The translations under genes and the position numbers were made by a program. The notes under the pieces were generated by a model. The model saw only the letters and a program-made list of their open reading frames with translations, was not told where the DNA came from and searched no databases. A DNA stretch of 64,000 nucleotides from Delphinus delphis (lineage: Eukaryota > Chordata > Mammalia > Artiodactyla > Delphinidae), in contig NC_082688.1 in assembly GCF_949987515.2 (NCBI RefSeq), positions 75,582,731 through 75,646,730 on the forward strand, in the 5' to 3' direction. The first letter of the stretch is position 1. Each line of letters begins with the position of its first letter. Positions 33,526 to 44,510 of the stretch are shown in pieces.

Positions 33526-34375
33526 CTGAGGAGGTAAAATGATTGGTCCATAGATTTTTCTCCCCAAAGGAAGAGATCGAATATCGAGTGAACGTATATG
33601 GTGGCTCTGCTTGGGGACCTGTATGCGGTGTAGAGGACTGTGGGATGAGGAGAGAGGAAGGCGATATGGAGCATTGGTCCATAGCACTGGGTAAAAGCAG
33701 CCAGGCAGGGGTCCATCCCCTGGGGACTGAGGCAGGCTGGCTGAGGGAGAGGTCTCAGCCAGGCAGTTGAGCAGGGGGTCTGCCTGAGGAGGTGATGCCT
33801 CCTGAGCTCCTTTCCCCCGACAGAGTTTTCCCTTTGGTTATTGACTTCCTTGCCATGGCAGTAAGACATAAAATAACCCCAGAATCACACACTTTGGCAA
33901 GTTGCCGAGGTTTAAGAAATCTTACAGAGTTTGCATAGCCCTTAGCCTTTTCTCTGTATTCGTATACATGAATACCCACAAGTTCTCTTAATCTTCTGCT
34001 CCCCTCTCTTATTTCTGAGGGCAGATTCATCAGATTCCACCCTTTCCCAGGCACACTGCTTCCTTCAACCTGGTGGCCAACCCCCTCGTTCAGTGACAAT
34101 TAGTCCTGAGTCATTGACGTGGACATTGGTCCCTTTAGGGTCCATTTGCATCTTGGGGACCACCGGATATAGCAAGCCCCGTGCCAATGAGGCCTGGTAT
34201 AGCTCTTCTTCATGGTTAGCCACACAAAGGATAATGAATCACTCCAAGCAGACCTGTAAGAAATCTCAGAGACCTTAAAGAAACTGGAGGGTATTGAATC
34301 ACCTGCTTGACAGAGAAGATTCAGGAAAAGCAGACTTCAACAGTTGAATATACCTAGATTTATTTTGATACCCAT
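33526..34375. other. Unassigned, with open frames on both strands
   Basis: Frames of 123 codons (33498-33869, minus), 114 codons (33755-34099, minus) and 75 codons (33543-33770, plus) overlap. None shows a recognisable domain, and overlap on both strands argues for chance in locally GC-richer DNA. An old processed pseudogene or retroviral remnant cannot be excluded. Confidence 0.35.
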
Positions 34376-34379
34376 ATGT

Positions 34380-34800
34380 GCATTTATTCTTTTACTCATG
34401 AATTCAGCAAATGTTTATTGAACATTTATGGTGTCATTGACTGTGCTGGATCTTGGGGACATAGAATTGAATAGATGCAGTTCTTGACCTTAAGTAACTC
34501 ATTGTCAAGAGAAGGGGGAAGAAAAGAAAACCAAGGTTTATTGTGTGGTGTGGTGTGTCCAGATGAGGATGTGCATAGATTGCTATGGAAGCAGAAGAGG
34601 GACATCTAGATCAGTTTTGAAAAATCAGGGAATGCTTCCGAGGATGGCTGTATTTTGGCATAAAACCAGCAATCAATGAGGTGGAGGTCATAGTGAGAAG
34701 TGGTGCTGGGGTTGGGGAGAGAAAGAGAAATAATAGTAATCTGACTGCGGTCAGTTGGAATGTGCATTCACTGGAGTGCTGTCCTTTTAGCAGTGCTCTT
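34380..34800 (+). repeat. Ancient dispersed repeat
   Basis: ATTCAGCAAATGTTTATTGAAC, GACTGTGCTGGATCTTGGGGAC and AGGGAATGCTTCCGAGGATGG follow a common old mammalian repeat (…CAACAAATATTTATTGAGCACC… CTGGGGATACAGC…). The family is not named. Confidence 0.5.
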
Positions 34801-34850
34801 TCAGGGAAATAAAATTCCACAGTTCTGCTGCGTTAATATTGTAATTGATT

Positions 34851-35342
34851 TTTTTTGATTTACCCACTTTTTAAAAATTGAAATAGAGTCGATTTACAAT
34901 GTGTGACAATCTCTGTTGTACAGCAAAGTGACTCAGTTATATATATATGTGTGTGTGTATATATGTGTGTGTGTGTATATATTTGTGTGTATATATATAT
35001 GTGGGTGTGTATATATATGTGTGTGTATGTATGTGTGTATATATGTGTGTGTATATGTGTGTGTGTATATGTGTGTATATGTATGTGTATATATGTGTGT
35101 GTATATATGTGTGTGTATATATGTGTGTATATATGTGTATATATGTGTGTATATATGTGTATATATGTGTGTGTGTATATGTGTGTGTGTATAGATGTAC
35201 GTGTGTGTATATATGTGTAAATATGTGTGTATATATGTGTTTATATATGTACACACACACACATATATATACACACACATATATATACACACACGCACAC
35301 ATTTAAAAAATATTCTTTTCCATTATGGGTTATGCCAGGAGA
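34851..35342 (-). mobile_element. LINE-1 3' UTR carrying a large microsatellite
   Basis: GATTTACAATGTGTGACAATC and TTGTACAGCAAAGTGACTCAG are on the left and ATATTCTTTTCCATTATGGG on the right of the array, in the order of the antisense L1 3' UTR. A candidate TSD, TGTAATTGATT (34840-34850) against TGTAATTTATT (35343-35353), agrees at 10 of 11 bases. Confidence 0.8.
34938..35301. repeat. 364 bp (TG/TA)n array with strand switch to (CA/TA)n
   Basis: Compound TATATGTGTG-type repeats run to about 35250, then switch to ACACAC/ATATAT for 50 bases, forming an inverted repeat. Frames of up to 121 codons on both strands (Tyr/Ile/Cys/Val or Thr/His) are translations of the array. Length is likely to vary between individuals. 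Confidence 0.97.
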
Positions 35343-35353
35343 TGTAATTTATT

Positions 35354-36769
35354 ATGTAAGTTTTAAAAAGGGAGGAGGAGGAGGAGTTGCCTTCAGTGCC
35401 CCAGACCAATCATATTCAACACCTGCTGGTATATCCCACCCTCTACCAACTCTCTTCGCCAGTCATCTCAAACTGGTAGCACTTGGGAGTATTGAGGGCT
35501 GAATTTGCTCTTTTATCTCAAGCAATCACCACTGAAAGCATCCCTCCCATTGCCGTCTCACTCCTTCTTATCCAGTACTTTTCCAGTGCTTTAGACAGAG
35601 AAGCTGGCCTCTCCGAGGTCTGCATATAGGGAGAGAGAGTAACCCAATGACTTAAGAAAAGTCTCTCACTCAAATATAATTTCATTTATTAAGGGAGACA
35701 TGAAATGTCTATAAAAACGTAACCCAGGAAAACATTTTTTTCTATTATACCCATTAAAGACTCTAATTGAAGATTTAATCACATTTCATTGCCATGTGGC
35801 TTGTGTTGTATAATCCTGACAACTGACACATGTCAAAATCAAGCATCTGGAATCTTGTTATGACCTTCTCGTTATGACTCTTCAAACTCTAAGTAAGAGA
35901 ATCTATAATGCTATTCTGGTCTGGTATGCTGTTAAAACATGTTTCTTATGAACATTGCCCTGTTCTTAAGACAAATTCATACAAGGAATGACAAGTCCAT
36001 CTTGCTTATAGTTAATTCATTCAGAAACTCGATTAAGGCAGAGGTTTTCTAACACTCAGGATGAGCTTAAATGTTTAGGATTCAAGGGAGATAGGAGATA
36101 TCAAGGGATTGAAATCAATGGAATTGTATAGCAATCAGAACATCTTTAACAGCCTCCATCTCCACCTCAAGCCTTCTTAGAGAACGCCTTCTCAGTTTGT
36201 CCAATTGTGATACTTTGATTAAAAGTAAATTGGGTTATCAGTTAAAATGAAGATTTGATACCTCAGAGGAGGTGGCTGTGTTGCAGAAGGAAGGAAAGGA
36301 AAAACACTTTCGGGAAGATTGACTTTGGGAAAGTTGTGTGTAGTCAATAACTTAGTTACTTGCTGGGAGTCTGAAATCTTTGAATCTAAGAGCATTTTTT
36401 TCCCTCATAAAATCTCCAAAGCCCTTTGGTAATGGTGGTTAACATTGAGCATTTCAACTGAGAGGAGTGCTTGTTATCTGTGCCTAATTGGGAAATTTTC
36501 TAAACTGAAATAACTCACTTAATGTAATAATCACAAATGGAAGAGTTTCTTTCAGGCTTCACCGTTGATTATGACATCTTTGGGGATGGATGGCTCGAGC
36601 ATACTTAAGCGGTAATAATAAACAGGTGAATGCATTCACTAAGCAAAGGGGAGCTCCTCGCACAGAATTAGCAGCCGTGTTGTGCAGTTCTTTTACATGG
36701 GACCAAAAAAGGAAGGCATGCCTTCATGTAACTAACATTTATTGAAACAAACCATATGTGTCAGGGTAA
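35354..36769. other. No recognised feature
   Basis: A short GGA run lies at 35370-35385. Otherwise nothing recognised in 1.4 kb. Confidence 0.5.
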
Positions 36770-37240
36770 GTATTAAAGACACTGCAGTATAAGCTTGACT
36801 AAGTCACATTCCCTACTTGGAAGGGTATTACAGGGGAGAAGTCAGAACGAGAAACAGATAAAAGATACTTCAGTGTGTGCAGTGCCCTCACAAGGGCCTC
36901 AAAGAGTGCAGCGAGCTCAGAGGAAGGAACTACTTATTTGGTCTGAGATTGTAAAGCAAAGTTTTCCTGAGGAGATGGCATCTCATCTGGCCCTAAAGGT
37001 AGAAAAGGAGATAACAGAGGAAGAGGGGAAGGGTATTCAAGGCAGGGGGAGTATCAGGGGTTCAGGCAGAGAGTGCTGAAAGGACCTGATGAGTTGTATT
37101 ACAATGGCGACAGAGGCGATGGACCAGGGGAGGTGGGGAAGGATAAGATAGATGCTCCTGCATGCCAGGTTGAGGAGTTGGGTCTTAATCTTGTTTACAG
37201 CAAGAGCAATTGCTTCTTTCTTGAAATATAGGCAGTTAGG
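36770..37240 (+). repeat. Ancient dispersed repeat
   Basis: TTTTCCTGAGGAGATGGCATCTC, AAGGGTATTCAAGGCAGGGGG, GTTGAGGAGTTGGGTCTTAATC follow the same old mammalian repeat as 34380 (consensus blocks …GGAGGTGACATTTGAGC…, …CATTCCAGGCAGAGGG…, …GGACTTTGGATTTTATTC…). The 94-codon frame here is not a gene. Confidence 0.5.
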
Positions 37241-38844
37241 TGAACAGGAAGTGCTCATTAGGATACAGTCAGGAAATAGCTTAATTCCACCATTGTCCTC
37301 TAAATCTGCTCTGTTTCTCTGCCTAAATTGGGAAGATTTCACAGCATTTTGTCACTTTCAGAACCTCATTAGAAACTCCGATGTGCTATGAGTGAAAATT
37401 CCAATTTCTCTTCCCTTGACCACAGCTAAAGCCTGACCTAGGTGCTGGAGGGGGCGGGGCAGGCATGGTCTCCGAGCTTGCAATGGGGTGAACTCCTCCT
37501 TCAGTCTGGCCCCCAAGGTGCCTCTCTGGCTTCACCCTCCTCTCAGCCCTGCCTGTCCTTTTAATTCCCCAGCCTACCCCACCCACAATCCCTTGCCCTC
37601 CCTTCCCCTCCTCTTCCATTCACGATGCTGTTTCTGGCTGCTTCAAGGTTGGGAAAGAGAGGGAGTGGCAGAGAGGGTGAGACATGCCTTTCACTTGGCT
37701 GGTGCAGTTTGCTTCTTGACTGTTAATGCCTTTGCTCATTGCAGACACTCCCTGTTCTTTCAGGGCATAACTTGGTGGATTTGGGGGAAGCCTCTGGGCC
37801 TTAACAGTTGACAGTTTCCTGATGCGCATATGCGTTCTCCAGCTGGCATCTTTTGACTCCTGGGGGAAGCAGATTCACCCGGAGGCTAATGATGCCTCAG
37901 CTTCAGAGCCCCTCACTTGCACAGGCTCCGATCAAGGCCCTGGGAAGGGTCCTAGCAGTGTGCTCACATGGTCATGTGCTTTTGTAGAATGTGTAAGAGT
38001 AAAGCTGTTTTGAAACAAGCAGCTGTGTTCACTCTGATTTTCCCTCTGGAATACTTCCCCTTATCGCTAGCGAACTTGAAGGGCTTACGGGAACTTTGGG
38101 GAGCTGACCAAGGGCAAGTTGATTTGAGATTCATTTAGTTAGGGTTTAGTGGGATGTATTTGTGTGGTTCAAAAGTCACAAGATTTTGTTAGCTACGCAG
38201 TGTGAAATGGCTTCTAGAAATATTCCAGTTGCTCACTGTCATAAGCAAGGTTGCGACGACAGAGTCTTACTAACATTGTGTCTGATGGCACCTGGCCTTG
38301 GAAGCATGTGGGTCATAGAGAAGAAACTAGATTTGAGGCTCAGAGCTAGTGTGTGAAAAATTCTTCCAAATATTACAGATACGAAGGAAACTGGTCACAG
38401 AGTTTCCCCAATTTGACAACAATTCTGAAAACTTACATGACATCACCAAAGTAAGATAAGGGAGAGAAACTTTCTCAACTATCAACAATTTAAAAAAATT
38501 AACTCAACTGCACCTGAGGAAAGACTAAATGCTCTTTCAATTCTTCTGTTATTGTCATAGGGAGCAGGTTTCAAAAATATACAGCCAATATTTTTAGGGA
38601 AAAAACTATTGTGGAAGAGTGTCAGACAATTAAAATATTATTTTCTGGATTTATGGTGTTTGAGGCATTTTTCAGCTTTTAAAAATTTGTATTTCATTAT
38701 GTATTTTCTTATTCCAAATAAAGCTTTACTTTTGTGGCTAGTTTTGTATATGTAAAAATAGAACCCCTCCAAATTATATGTACTTGAGGCCCCATGAAAC
38801 TTCAAATCACCCTTTCTGATGGGCTCATCTTTTATTTATTTACT
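37241..38844. other. No recognised feature
   Basis: 1.6 kb without a recognised repeat. Overlapping frames at 37386-37829 on both strands lie in C/T-rich sequence and show no domain. Confidence 0.45.
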
Positions 38845-38850
38845 TGTTTT

Positions 38851-38858
<8 letters not shown>

Positions 38859-38887
<29 letters not shown>

Positions 38888-39077
38888 GGCACGCGGGCCT
38901 CTCAGTGTTGTGGCCTCTCCCGTTGCGGAGCACAGGCTCCGGACGCGCAGGCTCAGCGGCCATGGCTCACGGGCCCAGCCGCTCCGCGGCATGTGGGATC
39001 TTCCCGGACCGGGGCACGAACCCATGTCCCCTGCATCGGCAGGCGGGCTCTCAACCACTGCACCACCAGGGAAGCCC
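38859..39077 (-). mobile_element. CHR-2-like SINE
   Basis: A long T-run (about 28) leads into GCGGCACGCGGGCCTCTCAG and the full antisense body to GGGAAGCCC. The TSD TGTTTTTGATTTTT is at 38845-38858 and 39078-39091. The intact CpGs and long tail suggest a recent insertion. Confidence 0.95.
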
Positions 39078-39146
39078 TGTTTTTGATTTTTAAACTTATT
39101 TTTTAGTTTTAACTTTTATACTTTCCCATAGAAACTTTTTTCAGTT

Positions 39147-39428
39147 TTAGTATTTTTTTATTGAATTAGACTTGATTTACAATGTTGTGTTAATTTCTGC
39201 TGTACAGCAGAGAGATTGTTATACATATATTCTTTTTTTAATATTCTTTTCCATTATGGCTTATCATAGGATATTGAATATAGCTCTCTGTGCTATACAG
39301 TCGGACCTTGTTGTTTATCCAGTCTATGTATAAAAGCTTACATCTACTAACCCCAGCCTCACACTCCATCCCTCCCCCAACCCCTCCCCCTTTGCAACCA
39401 CCAGTCTGTTCTCTATGTCAATGATATC
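39147..39428 (-). mobile_element. 5'-truncated LINE-1 3' UTR
   Basis: ATTGAATTAGACTTGATTTAC, CTGCTGTACAGCAGAGAG and GATATTGAATATAGCTCTC are in antisense L1 3' UTR order. The nine bases TTTTCAGTT (39138-39146 and 39429-39437) are a candidate TSD. Confidence 0.85.
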
Positions 39429-39437
39429 TTTTCAGTT

Positions 39438-41035
39438 GGGTGTCCTCTTCAGCAGTAAGCTTTCAAGATGACTCAAGCTCAGTGATTTTCCATGTTACCT
39501 AGGCCGCAGGAAATATTTGCATCACTGTACTGCCAAACTCAGGAACAGTGACTTGCTTCAAAGAACTTATTCTCCTTCAGCTCTGGTAGGCAGGATCAGA
39601 GCTGTATGCGCTCAGCTCACCAAACCTCTAGCCTGGGGCGCTCAGTCCCTCTGGCAAGGACTCTCCTATCCCCCATCCCATCCCCTATACACCGTGCTTT
39701 TGATCCTCCTTTCACTTACCTTGAGGCAGAGGAGAACAGGGGATGGGTAATGCCTTAGACTCATCCTCCGAGGTCAATAACTAAATCACTGCAAATAAAT
39801 CTGCTCTGATTATTCTTCTCAGTGATTCTCTAGCCTTCTTGGATGTGTATGTTGGACAAACCAATTTCACTTTCTTTAACAGGCAAGTCCTATATGGTGT
39901 CTAGCGCATCTTGTTAGAGAATGGGGACACTTGTTATCTATTATACGCAGCTGCAGGTTCAGGGGAGGCAAATTGGGGGGTAACTACTTTTGTTCAAATA
40001 TGTAGTCCTTCCTTGGACCAAGGCTTTATAATTTTTCCTGTAATCAGGGAAAGAATCAATCAAACAAAAAGGAATTCCAGGCAGATGATTCGAGCCTTTC
40101 AAAGGCAGCAGGAACAGAAAGAAAACAGGCTGCCTCTGGGGGTTCCTGGGATGTTCAGGCAGCTGCAGCAGAGGGTGTATGAGATGAAGTGCAAAGAGAA
40201 GGTGTTAGAAAAGGGCCATATTGTGACCTTTTGTAGGATATTTGGTTGTTCCTCTAAAGGATCAATGATGAAATCTGAGGCAGCTCTTTAACCTTCAGTA
40301 ATTTTCAACATTCATTTTGTTTCTTTTATAGTCCCTTTACCTTCCTTACACCCTAAAGTCTAATTTTGTACCTCCACAAAAATTTCAGGAATCTGCTTTT
40401 GTGTCTTTGGGTAATTGATTGCCAGAACATATTTCTTTGCTTTCTGAATCTCTTCCTCTCCAATTCGTCACAGACTTTGACCACTTCTAATATCAAACCT
40501 CTTTCTGTGAAAAGATTTAGCGGCAGAGGAATGAAGAAGCCCTTCGTGGTCTTTTAAGAAAATACTAAGATCTGGAATGAGGAAACGAATTATATTGATT
40601 GATTTTTTTTTCTTGTACTGTGCTAGGAATGTCACTCTCTGTGCCTCAGCTATTACAATGAGTTTTTGGTATTTACGATATTTTTTTCATGGAAAATGAA
40701 TATATCACCAATTTTGTATCATTTAAAAATTTTTGGTTGGCATACCATATAGTATCTTGGCTGAAGTACAACAGCAGATGTCTACAGACTTTTGAGTTAC
40801 TCATTTGTGCAATGAAAGCAAATATGCACATACAGATGTCTAAAAGCAGGAAGGGAAAGGGCTCTAGGTCACATCCAAAGGATTGCTAATTAACGGGAAT
40901 GGAGACTTAAAAGGAGGGGGTTTGGAATCTCTTGACTGTCAAATAGCAAGATAAAACTAATTCATTCCAAACAGATTTGATTTAATTTAACAAAAAAATT
41001 TTTTGAGCACCTACCATCAGAAAATATCTGAGCAC
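39438..41035. other. No firm feature
   Basis: Nothing certain. The 126-codon plus frame at 39911-40291 is Gln/Lys-rich in the middle but shows no domain I know, and the segment near 40070-40120 (GGAATTCCAGGCAG) may be another piece of the ancient repeat. Confidence 0.4.
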
Positions 41036-41039
41036 TGAA

Positions 41040-41400
41040 TAGTCCAGGGTGGCTCAGTGGAGAGTGTGTGAGATAAGTAAGAAATCTGTGGATAAAGTTC
41101 TTTATAGATTGGGGCCTGAATGATATGGGGCTTAGAGCCTATGAACATTATTCTAAAGGCAGTGCAGTGCCACCAAATTACAGAAGCAGAGCATGGAGTA
41201 AATTAGAGGAAAGACAGGAGATAAGGACATTACTAGTGGATTAATACACATTAGGTTAATAGTACAATAGTACAGTAGTGTAGACCTTTAGGAAAGCTAA
41301 GAACCAGAGCAAAGACAGAGGCATTGTGAATTGAAAGGGTTGGGTGGGAGATATAAGAGATATTGAGAGGTGCAATTTCTAGAATGTAGCAACTGATTGC
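41040..41400 (+). repeat. Ancient dispersed repeat (further segment)
   Basis: GATATGGGGCTTAGAGCCTATG, TTATTCTAAAGGCAGTGC and AAGCTAAGAACCAGAGCAAAG resemble the downstream part of the old repeat at 36770 (…GTAGGGCCTTGTAGGCC…, …CTGAGTGCAATGGGAAGCC…). It may have been one copy with 42405-42790 before the L1 at 41465 arrived. Confidence 0.4.
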
Positions 41401-41464
41401 TAGCAAATAGAGACATTAAAAGGTATTTTCAAGTACACGTAACCAGGAATATACTGATTGCATT

Positions 41465-42035
41465 ATAAAAAATAGAATGTCTATTGATAGATGAATGGGT
41501 AAAGAAAACATGGTGCATATATATGTAATGGAATATTATTCAGCCCTAAAAAGAAGGAAATTGCAACAACATGGATGGACCTTGAAGGCATTATGCTAAG
41601 TGGATAAGACAGAGAAAGACAAATTCTGTCTGATCTACTTGTGTGTGGAATCTAAAAACAAACAAACAAAACCCCCCAAAACTGAGCTCATGGATATAGA
41701 AAAGAGATTGGCAGCTGCCAGAGGCAGGGAGTAGCTAAAATGGGTGAAGGCGGTGGAAAAGTACAAACTTGCAACTATAAAATAAATAAGTTTGGGGGAT
41801 GTAACATACAGCATGGTGGCCATAGTTAATAATATGGTATTGTAAATTTGAAAGTTACTAAGAGAGTAGGTCTCAAAAATACTCATCATGAGAAAAGAAA
41901 TTGTAACTATGGTGACAGATGTTAGCTAGACATATGTGGTGATAATTTCGCAATACGTATAAATATCTAATCATTGTGTTGTACACCCGCAACTAATACA
42001 ATATTATATGTCAATTATATCTCAATTAAAAAAAT
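41465..42035 (+). mobile_element. LINE-1 3' end
   Basis: CTATTGATAGATGAATGGG, GGAATATTATTCAGCCCTAA, CATGGATGGACCTTGAAGG (ORF2 C-terminus) and the old 3' UTR with GTTGTACACCCGCAACTAATAC run in sense to an A-rich end. I found no clear TSD. The minus frame at 41635-41889 is antisense L1. Confidence 0.85.
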
Positions 42036-42197
42036 TGAGGTTAAAGGAGGAAGCATTTGGGGAATATGGAAAGTCATGAGGATATTCAGGTATCATTTTC
42101 TAATAAGTGGGTGAAGTGTTATTTGTATGGGACTTGGTGAAGAAGATGGGACATTACAGTATATATTTGGGAGTGTTTGGAGGCATTACATTTATAG

Positions 42198-42400
42198 TGT
42201 GGTGAAAAGAGCACTGGACTTAAGAGCTAGGATTAAATTTATAGACGTGGCTACTTTCTATCTTTGAGCCCCCTGGGCAGGTGACTTCACCTGTCTGAGT
42301 CTCTCAGTTTCCTTCACTGTAAAATAAAGAACAGTAGGTTGTTGGGAATATTAAAGGAAAGGCTATGTACATTGTCTAATCTTCTAGACAAAGGTAAGGT
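42198..42400 (+). repeat. MIR SINE
   Basis: GTGGTGAAAAGAGCACTGGAC, GTCTGAGTCTCTCAGTTTCC and CACTGTAAAATAAAGAACAG follow plus-strand MIR. Confidence 0.8.
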
Positions 42401-42404
42401 ATAA

Positions 42405-42790
42405 TTATATGGAGAGAGCTGGTAGTGAATTTGTGACAGGAGAACCAATGAGATTGCCCAGAGAGTAAGTACAAGGAGATGCAAAAAGACACTTGGGGAA
42501 TGCCTACACAGATGGGATCTGGGGAAGAGTCTCTGGCAAAAGAACTGAGAGGAATTGGCCAAAGATGCAGGATCACCTTAGTGTCATCCAAGGCAAGAGA
42601 GTCTCAGGAGTAAGTAGGAGGTCAGTGTTACCAAATGGTATCAAAGATGACTTGGAGGACCCTATTAAAAGGGACCTATCGAATATGATAATTGGATGGT
42701 CACCAGTGACCCTCAGAAAATCAGTTTCAGTGAAGGTGTGGCAGCAGAAATCAGACGGATAAATTTGTGGGAGGTGAGATTGCTTTCTGA
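42405..42790 (+). repeat. Ancient dispersed repeat (3' part)
   Basis: CTTAGTGTCATCCAAGGCAAG, GGATGGTCACCAGTGACCC and GTTTCAGTGAAGGTGTGG resemble the downstream part of the same old repeat (…GTGTCAAATGC…, …GGTCATTGGTGACC…, …GTTTCAGTGGAGTGG…). Confidence 0.45.
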
Positions 42791-43560
42791 TGACCTACTT
42801 TTGCCATTCAGCAGTAGCATAGCCCCTCAGTACACACAGGGAGATGAAGATGTTCCTCCTTCTGGCTCTCTAGCCCTCTGTCCTGATATCCTCAGTAGTC
42901 ACCTGAGAGGTACAGGAGAGACAGTGGGAGGAACAACAAAACCAAACCTTCGTAGCTGCTTTCCCTGCGAATGAGTATGTGAAACCATTTATTTGGCCTT
43001 TACTGTTGTATCTGTAATTACATGACTATTCCACTCACTTCTCCATGTAACTAACCATACCAAGAACCAAAGGCAGAGTGTACTGAAATAGTCATTTGTT
43101 TCATTCCGCTTCGTCACCAAGCTCCTGCTGCTGTGTTCTGTATGGCAGTAGTTCTTCATATTCTGAATATTAGTCCTTATAAACTCCCTAAGTCCTAATA
43201 GCCTTTATTCTTGCTCTTTATACCTCTTAGTCAAATTTGAGTACGTTTCAGTCTGTGTGTACGTGTGGTAGTCAGTTAGTTGTATGGTTGCACATTGTTC
43301 TATGGAATGATCCACTCTGCCTTGCTTACAATGCTTCTGATTACTCTTATGGAGTGATTTCCTTCTATTAAATCACTTCTTACTCAAAAGTAAGAAGTCA
43401 CCTTCCTCCTTCCTAACCAAATTGTACCCTGATAGAGAAAAATAAACTCTAGTTTTTGAAATTTCCATAAGTGAAGATTTAAAAAATGTCTCCCGCTTAC
43501 TTCCAGTGTGATTTTAACAGCATTTGTTATAAAGTTTTAAAAGTCTGTGTTCTGTTCACG
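42791..43560. other. No recognised feature
   Basis: Nothing recognised. Confidence 0.5.
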
Positions 43561-43564
43561 TATT

Positions 43565-43800
43565 TTTTTAAGTTTTATTTTTATTGATTTATTTTTTATT
43601 GAAGTGTAGTTGATTTGCAATGTTGTGTTAGTTTTAGGTGTACAGCAAAGTGATTCAGTTATACATATGTAGATTCTTTTTCAGATTCTTGTCCCTTATA
43701 GGTTATTACAAAATATTGAGTATAGTTCCCAGTGCTGTACAGTAGGTCCTTGTTGGTTATCTATTTTATATATAGTCATGTGTATATGTTCATAATGTTT
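43565..43800 (-). mobile_element. 5'-truncated LINE-1 3' UTR
   Basis: ATTGAAGTGTAGTTGATTTGC, GTGTACAGCAAAGTGATTCAG and AATATTGAGTATAGTTCCC are in antisense L1 3' UTR order. At the spot where other copies carry microsatellites this one reads only TTATACATATGTAG. Confidence 0.85.
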
Positions 43801-44297
43801 TATGAAATATTTGGGGTCTATATTTTGTGAGCTGCAAGAAGCCAAAATTTGCCTTCATGTGAGAAGAAATGTAAATGACTGTTGACTTTGTCTTTTTCTC
43901 CTTATTATGGATAAATCCCAAAGAGGAAATTAGCGTGGTAGAATATCCTGTATTAAGAATTTACTTATTATCATCAGTCAACATCCTAACAATGCTTAAA
44001 ATCCTACATGTACTCATAATCTTTACTATGGTTAGTCTTTCATTGGGACAGCTTTTAAGATGTCCATTTTGTAGCACAAGTCATATGCAGGTGAACTGGC
44101 TGATCTGCATACGGCAGAGAGGTGTGCCCAATCACATGCATTATCACTCATTGATTTTATTAGTTCTTAGGCCCGATAGACATTGACAGGCTAAAGAGAT
44201 CAGATGGATCTATGTAAAGGTTGTCTATGATAATACATTGTCTTACGCTTCTCAAGTTTTTACGTTTACAGTAGTTAGATGAATTTGTGGCACAGAT
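43801..44297. other. No recognised feature
   Basis: The 103-codon plus frame at 43875-44186 has no recognisable domain, and no other feature is seen. Confidence 0.4.
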
Positions 44298-44510
44298 CAA
44301 ATAAGAGTGTCTTGTAAAGAATATTAGAGTAGAAGAGGTGACTTAAAGCCTCAAATTCCAGATCTATCGCGAACCAACCACGTCTGTGACCTTGGGCAAA
44401 TCTCTCCACCTCCTCTGGCCTCATTCAGTTTCTTCAACTGTAAAATGCAAGTTTGACTACATCATCTCTAAGGGCCCTTCCAAGTCTGTGATTCTCTATT
44501 TAAGTTTTCT
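44298..44510 (+). repeat. MIR SINE
   Basis: GTCTGTGACCTTGGGCAAATC, TCAGTTTCTTCAACTGTAAAATGC and AAGGGCCCTTCCAAGTCTGTG follow a MIR-type consensus. Confidence 0.8.

Noticed and set aside
33498..34099. Overlapping frames of 123 and 114 codons on the minus strand
   Set aside because: No recognisable domain, overlapping open frames in other phases and on the plus strand, no splice or promoter context. Kept only as unassigned sequence.
34903..35306. Open frames of about 120 codons on both strands, rich in Tyr/Val/Cys or Thr/His
   Set aside because: Translations of the (TG/TA)n array, with no gene features.
39911..40291. 126-codon plus frame, Gln/Lys-rich
   Set aside because: No family resemblance. 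Part looks like an old repeat, and the length is compatible with chance in a 64 kb window.
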